Source: JTS-RE9 sp964649195
GTDB lineage: Bacteria > Planctomycetota > Phycisphaerae > Phycisphaerales > Phycisphaeraceae
Direction: 5' to 3'
DNA length: 5,402 nucleotides
Assembly (NCBI GenBank): GCA_964649195.1
Contig: CAZYPK010000237.1
Location: 1 to 5,402, forward strand
Part shown: positions 1-5,100 of the stretch, one piece after another
Layout of the letters: every line of letters starts with the position of its first letter
Position numbering within the stretch: position 1 is the first letter of the stretch
Position numbers and translations under genes: made by a program
The notes under the pieces: model-generated
What the model was told of the DNA's origin: nothing
Database searches by the model: none
What the model saw: only the letters and a program-made list of their open reading frames with translations

Positions 1-61
1 GTTGAAGGACATACGTCGATGCCGATGAGACGGCTTGTAGCGTTGTAGTATTAATGGCTAT

Positions 62-148
62 TTCAGAAGGGCCTCCTGAATAACCTCGCGTTCAAGCCGC
101 TTGCGGCGTAGCAATCCCCTGGTTCACGGTACATTGGGGGTTATTCAG
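62..148. repeat. Overlapping inverted repeats, possible alternative RNA hairpins
   Basis: The ten bases CTGAATAACC at 76-85 are exactly complementary to GGTTATTCAG at 139-148. The left arm also overlaps a local imperfect hairpin in which TTCAG (62-66) pairs with CTGAA (76-80), extended by a few pairs past one mismatch. The two pairings exclude each other. Inside the larger loop lies GCCGC (96-100) facing GCGGC (103-107). TTCAGAAG occurs at both 62-69 and 144-151. No T-run follows, so this is not a clear intrinsic terminator. It could be a small repeat element or a structured leader; the sequence does not decide. Confidence 0.4.
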
Positions 149-188
149 AAGTCCTGACGGGTTCGATGCCACAAGGTTTGAAATAACC

Positions 189-216
189 ATTAAGTAATAA
201 GTATTAAGTAATAAGC
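189..216. repeat. Tandem repeat, two 14-bp (four 7-bp) units
   Basis: ATTAAGTAATAAGT (189-202) is followed immediately by ATTAAGTAATAAGC (203-216), differing only in the last base. Each 14-mer is itself two near-identical heptamers, ATTAAGT and AATAAGT, so the basic period is 7. The repeat lies in non-coding DNA about 35 bases before the predicted -35 box of the tRNA promoter. Its 7-base period matches other arrays in this window (3286-3445 and 3734-3764), although the unit sequence differs. Confidence 0.85.
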
Positions 217-250
217 ATTCGCCTTTCCGCCTTCGCCTTTCGATCCCCAG

Positions 251-278
251 TTGCCGCCATTCCTTGTTCCGCTAGAAT
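251..278 (+). promoter_or_regulatory. Probable sigma-70-type promoter for the tRNA gene
   Basis: TTGCCG (251-256) resembles the -35 consensus at four of six positions. TAGAAT (273-278) matches the -10 consensus at five of six. The spacer is 16 bases. Transcription would start near 285, leaving a leader of only a few bases before the mature tRNA 5' end at 288. The bases between the -10 box and the start are GC-rich, a feature linked to stringent control of stable-RNA promoters in well-studied bacteria. Inferred from sequence only. Confidence 0.5.
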
Positions 279-287
279 GCTCCGCTC

Positions 288-372
288 GGCCGCGTGCCAG
301 AGTGGACTAATGGGGCGGATTGCAAATCCGTTGGGAGTGATCCCATCGTGGGTTCGAATCCCACCGCGGCCT
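288..372 (+). tRNA. tRNA-Cys (anticodon GCA) with long variable arm
   Basis: A full cloverleaf folds by eye. The acceptor stem GGCCGCG (288-294) pairs perfectly with CGCGGCC (365-371), and the discriminator base is T372. The D stem is three pairs (297-299 with 311-313), with GG at 304-305 in the loop. The anticodon stem is 315-319 with 327-331 (one G-U pair), with loop TTGCAAA and anticodon GCA at 322-324. The T stem 348-352 pairs perfectly with 360-364 around TTCGAAT. Between the anticodon and T arms lies TGGGA-GTGA-TCCCA (332-345), a perfect five-pair variable arm. This makes it a class II tRNA. Anticodon and U73 point to cysteine, yet ordinary tRNA-Cys has a short variable loop, and the D arm looks serine-like. 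The 3' end is followed by GTA, so CCA is not encoded and must be added after transcription. Confidence 0.93.
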
Positions 373-486
373 GTACCTTTTTCTGAATCCGCCTCGTTTT
401 CGAGGTCTTCGCGGTTCATCGGCGTCGTTGCGCCCGTTGTCTGCCGCTCCCGGATTCAGTCCCGTGCAGACAGCGGCAGCGTGAGA
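373..486. other. Gap between tRNA and hydrolase gene, with small hairpin
   Basis: Five T residues (378-382) follow the tRNA closely. A hairpin CCTCG-TTTT-CGAGG lies at 392-405. Neither makes a convincing intrinsic terminator, because the T-run precedes the hairpin instead of following it. The hydrolase reading frame stays open across this stretch but contains no ATG, so the gap may be the leader of that gene or a tRNA trailer. Confidence 0.4.
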
Positions 487-1416
487 ATGCCTGTGAAAAC
501 CGACGTTTCCATCCCCCGCGAACCGCCCCGCCGGACGCAGATGGGTTATCTCTATCTTCCGCCGTTTCGCGTCCAGGGCATCTCCATCGCCGGCGAGGAA
601 AGCTGCGTGCAGATTCCCGAGCTGGATATCTGCTTTGACCTGGGGCTGGTGCCTCGCGCCGCCTTGGCCGCCAAGTTTGCCGCGCTCACGCATGGGCACA
701 TGGATCACTCGGCCGGCCTGAGCTACTGGTTCTCGCAGCGGAACTTTCAGGGCATGGGCGTGGGCACGCTGATCTGTCCCGCCCCGATCGAAAAGGCGAT
801 TCACAACGTGATGGCGGCATGGGTCGATCTCGAAGCCCAGAAGACGCCTTATAATGTGATCCCGCTGGAGCCTGAAGGCGAGGTGGAGATCAAAAGCCAC
901 GTTCATCTGCGGGCTTTTTCGACCAGGCACACGGTGCCGTCGCTGGGCTATGTGCTGATTGAAAAGCGGAGCAAGCTGCGGCCGGACCTGGTGGGCCTGC
1001 CGCAGGAAAAGCTGGTGGAACTGAAGAACGCCGGCGAGACGATCACGAACACGTTCGAGGTGCCTTTGGTGTGTTACACGGGTGACACGATGTGGGGCGA
1101 GCACTTCGATCGGCCGGATGTGCTCAATGCGAAGATACTCATCACCGAATGCACCTTCGTGGAGCCCGGTGATGTCAAGCGTGCCGCGGTGGGACAGCAT
1201 CTGCATTTGAACGACATTGCGAAGCTGCTGGAAAAGACGACGGCGCAGGCGGTGGTGCTGACGCACCTGTCGCGTCGCTCGCACCTGGGGCAGGTGAAGA
1301 AGCAGATCGACGCGGTGATCGATGCGAAGCACCGCGAACGATTGTTCATCCTGATGGATGGCCGGGCGAATAGGGAGCGGTTGGAAGGCCAGCGCGGCGA
1401 GGGCGAGGAGAATTAG
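487..1416 (+). CDS. RNase Z-like metallo-beta-lactamase-fold hydrolase
   Basis: A 309-residue protein of the metallo-beta-lactamase superfamily, close in style to ribonuclease Z (ElaC group), the endonuclease that trims tRNA 3' ends. The zinc-binding HxHxDH motif is THGHMDH, with H69, H71, D73 and H74. Further ligand candidates follow in the expected order: H148 in STRHTVPSLGY, D200 in YTGDT, and H260 in VVLTHLS. The HTVPSLGY segment and the later ELKNAGETI stretch resemble the RNase Z region leading to the GDT motif. The length suits the short (RNase Z-S) form. I see no signal peptide, so it is probably cytoplasmic. The frame is open back to 277, but that start would run through the tRNA. 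ATG 487 is preferred; GTG 481 and ATG 541 are alternatives, and none has a strong ribosome-binding site. The family also contains hydrolases with non-tRNA substrates, so tRNA processing is likely but unproven. Confidence 0.85.
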   Translation: MPVKTDVSIPREPPRRTQMGYLYLPPFRVQGISIAGEESCVQIPELDICFDLGLVPRAALAAKFAALTHGHMDHSAGLSYWFSQRNFQGMGVGTLICPAPIEKAIHNVMAAWVDLEAQKTPYNVIPLEPEGEVEIKSHVHLRAFSTRHTVPSLGYVLIEKRSKLRPDLVGLPQEKLVELKNAGETITNTFEVPLVCYTGDTMWGEHFDRPDVLNAKILITECTFVEPGDVKRAAVGQHLHLNDIAKLLEKTTAQAVVLTHLSRRSHLGQVKKQIDAVIDAKHRERLFILMDGRANRERLEGQRGEGEEN

Positions 1417-1417
1417 C

Positions 1418-1435
1418 CGTTCGCCTGGGCGAACG
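1418..1435 (+). terminator. Perfect hairpin right after the hydrolase stop codon
   Basis: CGTTCGCC (1418-1425) pairs perfectly with GGCGAACG (1428-1435), starting one base after the TAG at 1414-1416. In practice about six pairs close a small loop. No T-run follows, so this is not a standard intrinsic terminator. It could stabilise the 3' end of the hydrolase mRNA. As a palindrome upstream of a toxin-antitoxin pair, it could also serve as the operator for that pair. Confidence 0.4.
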
Positions 1436-1471
1436 CAGGGACCAGGATTGATGGTGGATGACGATAAATGC

Positions 1472-1475
1472 GAGG
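1472..1475 (+). promoter_or_regulatory. Ribosome-binding site fixing the antitoxin start
   Basis: GAGG at 1472-1475 lies five bases before ATG 1481. It favours that start over the in-frame ATG at 1451, which has a less well-placed AGGGA (1437-1441). The shorter protein also begins where the recognisable family sequence begins. Confidence 0.6.
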
Positions 1476-1480
1476 TTCAT

Positions 1481-1708
1481 ATGCCCCCTCTGGAAACAAT
1501 CAACGTACAGGTCGATGCGGAAGCCGCGCGAATCTATCGCGAGGCCAGCGAGCAGGATCGTCGCAAGATGAACCTGCTGATGGGCCTTGATATACGGATG
1601 ATGACACGGTCGGATCGCACGCTCGAGCAGATCATGGATGACCTGAGTGATCAGGCCCAGCGAAACGGCCTGACGCCCGAAATTCTGCGGGATATTCTCG
1701 ATGAGTAG
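1481..1708 (+). CDS. Small antitoxin-like protein upstream of PIN toxin
   Basis: A 75-residue, charged, probably helical protein. The core reads as an extended start (ETINVQVDAEAARIYREAS), a middle helix (LLMGLDIRMM) and an acidic tail ending GLTPEILRDILDE. This pattern, with the closing LTPEIL motif, resembles small proteins encoded just upstream of PIN-family toxins in cyanobacteria and other bacteria, where they are taken to be the antitoxin. The inferred role is to bind and silence the PIN protein encoded next, and perhaps to repress the operon. The stop codon overlaps the start of the toxin gene by 8 bases, so translation is probably coupled. I see no clear DNA-binding motif. Its function is inferred from context and family resemblance only. 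Confidence 0.75.
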   Translation: MPPLETINVQVDAEAARIYREASEQDRRKMNLLMGLDIRMMTRSDRTLEQIMDDLSDQAQRNGLTPEILRDILDE

Positions 1709-2123
1709 CAGCCATTATGTCATCGATACCAATGTTCTCGTCAGCGCGGCACTGTTCAAGACTTCGATCCCGGCAGCTTGCGTGAAGCATGTTGTCAGGC
1801 ATGGGACGTTGCTCTTTTCGGAGGCTACTGGCTTAGAACTCATTGCAGTGATGGAGAGGCCGAAGTTCGATGCTCTGGCGCATATGAACGATCGTTTGGA
1901 GTTTGCACGCAAAATCCTTGAATCCGCGACCTTGGTTGAACCATTGGAACGTATTCATATCTGTCGCGATGCCAAGGACGATGCTGTGTTGGAAGTTGCA
2001 GTTGCTGGAAACGCACAAGGCATTATCACGGGCGATGAAGACCTGCTGGCGCTCGCCCCTTTTCGTAATATCCCGATCCTGACGCCCAAACAGTTTCTCG
2101 ATTCCGTTGACATCGCCCCGTAG
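1701..2123 (+). CDS. PIN-domain toxin-like ribonuclease (COG1569-type)
   Basis: A 140-residue protein covering one complete PIN domain, a magnesium-dependent ribonuclease fold common in type II toxins. Acidic residues fall where the family needs them: D9 in YVIDTNVLVSA near the N terminus, E46 in SEATGLELIAV, D90 and D93 in CRDAKDDAVLE, and D112 and D114 in IITGDEDLLAL. The IPILTPKQFL end is also typical of the 'putative toxin-antitoxin system toxin component, PIN family' group. The active site looks intact, so the protein could cleave RNA when not held by its partner. Its target is unknown. The gene starts inside the end of the antitoxin gene. By eye it is less GC-rich than the synthase gene that follows, which fits a module gained by transfer, though I have not measured this. 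It ends only 13 bases before the synthase start. Confidence 0.88.
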   Translation: MSSSHYVIDTNVLVSAALFKTSIPAACVKHVVRHGTLLFSEATGLELIAVMERPKFDALAHMNDRLEFARKILESATLVEPLERIHICRDAKDDAVLEVAVAGNAQGIITGDEDLLALAPFRNIPILTPKQFLDSVDIAP

Positions 2124-2136
2124 CCACCTGAATCTG

Positions 2137-5100
2137 ATGCCCATGCCCGACCAGACCGCACAACTTCAAGACAGCAGCGCCGTACCCTCGGCAGCCCCCG
2201 TCGCCATCGTCGGCATCGGCTGTCTCTTTCCCAAGGCCGACGGCGTTGAGTCCTACTGGTCCAACATCAAGCGCGGCATCGACGCCATCACCGACATCCC
2301 CGCCACGCACTGGAACCCTGAGCAATACTTCGATGCCGACCCCGCCAGCCCGGACATGACCTACGCCAAACGCGGCGGCTTCATCTCGCCGGTCGATTTC
2401 AATCCGCTCCATCACGGCATCGCCCCCAACAATCTCGAAGCCACCGACACCACCCAGCTCCTTGGCCTGATGGTCGCCGAGCAGGCCCTGCTCGATGCCA
2501 ACTACGAAACCGGTCGCTCCACAGGCGATGGCAGACCGTTCAACCGCGATCGCACCAGCATCATCCTCGGCGTCACCGGCACGCTCGAACTCGTCATCCC
2601 GCTGGGCGCCCGCCTCGGTCACCCCATCTGGCGCAAGGCGCTCGATGAAGCGGGTGTGGACAAAGCAACGGCGGATGATGTCGTGGAGCGCATCGCCGGC
2701 GGCTATGTGCCCTGGCAGGAAAACTCTTTTCCGGGACTGCTCGGCAATGTCGCCGCAGGCCGCATCGCCAATCGCTTCGATCTGGGCGGCAGCAACTGCG
2801 TCGTCGATGCCGCCTGCGCCTCCTCGCTCAGCGCGATTCACATGGCAACGATGGAACTCCAGACCGGCAGGATGGACATGGTCCTCACCGGCGGACTCGA
2901 CACGTTCAACGACATCTTCATGTACATGTGCTTCAGCAAGACGCCCGCGCTCTCGCCCACCGGCAACTCCAAGCCCTTCAGCGCCGATGGCGACGGCACG
3001 ATCCTCGGTGAAGGGCTGGGCATCGTCGCACTCAAGCGGCTCGAGGATGCGATCCGCGACGGCGACAAAATCTACTGCGTGATCAAAGGCATCGGCTCCT
3101 CCAGCGACGGAAAAGGCAACGCCATCTACGCGCCCAGCGCCGCCGGTCAGGTCAAGTGCCTCACCAGCGCCTACCGCGAAGCCGGAGTGAACCCGCGCAC
3201 CATCGAACTCATCGAAGCGCACGGCACCGGCACGAAAGTCGGCGACGGGGTGGAGATCAAGGCGCTTCGACAAGTCTTTGAAAACAGTTCCAAGTTCCGA
3301 GTTCCGAGTTCCGAGTTGAAAGGCCCCGATTCAACGGGTGATGACTGCGATGACAGCGCAGGTCTTGCAATCCGCAATCCGACGGCTTCTAAATCCGAAA
3401 TCCCAAATCCTTCAACTCGGAACTCGGAACTCGAAACTCGAAACTCATACACCGCCGTCGGCAGCGTCAAATCGATGATCGGCCACACCAAAGCCGCCGC
3501 CGGTGTCGCGGGCCTGATCAAAGCCGCGCTTGCACTGCATCACAAGGTCCTCCCGCCGACGATCAAAGTCTCGCAGCCGCTGGATGTCGTGAAGCCCGGC
3601 GAATCACCTGTTTATTTGAACACCGAACGCCGCCCCTGGCTGCCTCGCAAGGAACATCCCCGCCGGGCCGGTGTCAGCGCGTTCGGCTTCGGCGGCAGCA
3701 ATTTTCACTGTGTGCTTGAAGAGGCTGCGCCTTCCGACACCCGACACCCGATACCCGACACCCGCTCCTACGACCACTCAGGCACCATCCTCATCGCCCC
3801 GCTCAGCGCCGATTCACTCGACACGCTAAAGAAGAACCTGCAAGCCCTCGCACCTTTCGCTGAAAAAGAGTGGCACGACCTGCGCTCCATCACCGCCCGG
3901 CAGCGCGCCGAATTCGATGCCACGAAACCCCACCGCCTCGTACTCGTGATCGAACGCGAGCGCACGGACCTCGCCAAACTCATCGCCTCGGCGCAGCGAC
4001 TCATTGATGCGCAAAACAATGCACCGGGCCGGCACGGCCCGGCTCGCTCCGCTTCCCCCGATGGCGCGTATTACGCCAGCGGTCCCGCAACCAAACTCGC
4101 CTTCCTCTTCCCCGGCCAGGGTTCGCAATACGTCGGCATGCTCCGCGAACTGGCCTGCGATGCGCCGCTCGTTCTCGATTCACTGGCCCGCGCCAATGAA
4201 GCGTTTGCTCAAGATGATTGCGGTCAAAGGCTCAGCGATCTGATTTATCCGATCCCCGTCTTCGACGACGCTTCACGCAAAGCCGGTGAAGAATCACTGC
4301 GGCAAACGCAACACGCCCAGCCCGCCATCGGCGCAGTCAGTGTCGGCGCCCTGCGTCTGTTGCAATCATTCAACGTGAAGTCTTCCGCCGTCGCCGGCCA
4401 CAGCTTCGGCGAACTGGTCGCGCTTCATGCCGCAGGGCGAATCGATGAACCATCCCTGCACACCCTCGCCAACCTGCGCGGCAGCCTCATGGCCCAGGCC
4501 GGCGCGGATCGCGGCGATCGCGGCGCGATGCTTGCCGTCATCGCCGGCGCGGAGCAGGTCGAGGCGATGCTGCGTGAATCAAAGCTCGATGAAGTCGTCA
4601 TCGCCAACCGCAACTCACCCACCCAGATGGTGCTCTCCGGCTCAACTCCGCAGATCGAGCGCGCCGCCACCGCCTGTGAACAGCGCGGCCTTCGCGCCAG
4701 AAAACTCCCTGTTTCCGCGGCGTTTCACTCCACGCTCGTTGCGGATGCTCAAAAACCTTTTGCGGAAGGTTTGTCATCGATCGCCTTCGCCGACGGCACA
4801 GTGCCCGTCTATGCAAACACGACCGCCGATGTCTATCCCAAGGATGCAAACGCAACCCGCGCCTTGCTCGCCGCCCAGCTCGCCAAACCCGTCGATTTCA
4901 TCGGCATGATCGAAAAGATGTTCGCCGCCGGTATCGACACCTTCATCGAAGTCGGCCCCAAAGCCACGCTCACCGCGCTCGTCAAGGCGATCCTCGGCGA
5001 GCACAGCCACATCGCGCTTTCCATCGATCAGTCCGCAGGCAGGCGCAGCGGTGAATTCGATCTCGCCTCGCTGCTCGCACAACTCGCCGCACTGGGTCAC

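Larger units (their letters stand above)
1..287. other. Non-coding region upstream of the tRNA gene
   Basis: I see no gene here. One plus-strand frame is open from base 1 to a TAG at 46-48, which could be the last 15 codons of a gene entering from the left, but so short a tail has no recognisable features. The rest holds inverted repeats (62-148), a tandem repeat (189-216) and a probable promoter (251-278), listed separately. The stretch around 181-220 is distinctly AT-rich compared with the rest of the window. Confidence 0.6.

Noticed and set aside
1..48. C-terminal end of a gene entering from the left
   Set aside because: One frame is open to a TAG at 46-48, but 15 codons carry no motif and no support beyond the absence of a stop.
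348..372. Phage or integrative-element attachment site at the tRNA 3' end
   Set aside because: I found no second copy of the tRNA 3' end in the window and no integrase gene.
392..405. Intrinsic terminator after the tRNA
   Set aside because: The CCTCG/CGAGG hairpin has no following T-run; the only T-run (378-382) comes before it.
277..486. N-terminal extension of the hydrolase frame back to ATG 277
   Set aside because: The frame is open, but it would be translated through the complete tRNA gene at 288-372, and the extra residues show no family resemblance. The frame has no ATG between 277 and 487.
307..1332. Minus-strand open frame of 341 codons opposite the hydrolase
   Set aside because: It runs antisense through both the tRNA and the metallo-beta-lactamase motifs, is rich in His and Arg, and has no recognisable domain.
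1451..1480. Earlier antitoxin start at ATG 1451
   Set aside because: It adds ten residues before the recognisable family sequence, and ATG 1481 has a better placed GAGG.
2495..3082. Plus-strand open frame of 195 codons inside the ketosynthase
   Set aside because: Its Ser/Ala/Pro/Arg-rich composition is what an out-of-frame reading of this gene gives; the true frame carries the DAACASSL motif over the same bases.
2026..3273. Long minus-strand open frame of 415 codons opposite the ketosynthase
   Set aside because: It is a biased Ala/Gly/Asp/Glu/Arg-rich translation antisense to strongly conserved ketosynthase and PIN sequence, typical of shadow frames in GC-rich genes.
3286..3445. CRISPR array or intron in the ketosynthase gene
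   Set aside because: The units are 7 bases without spacers, so it is not CRISPR. The segment stays in frame with no stop, and I see no group I or II intron features, so excision is not required.
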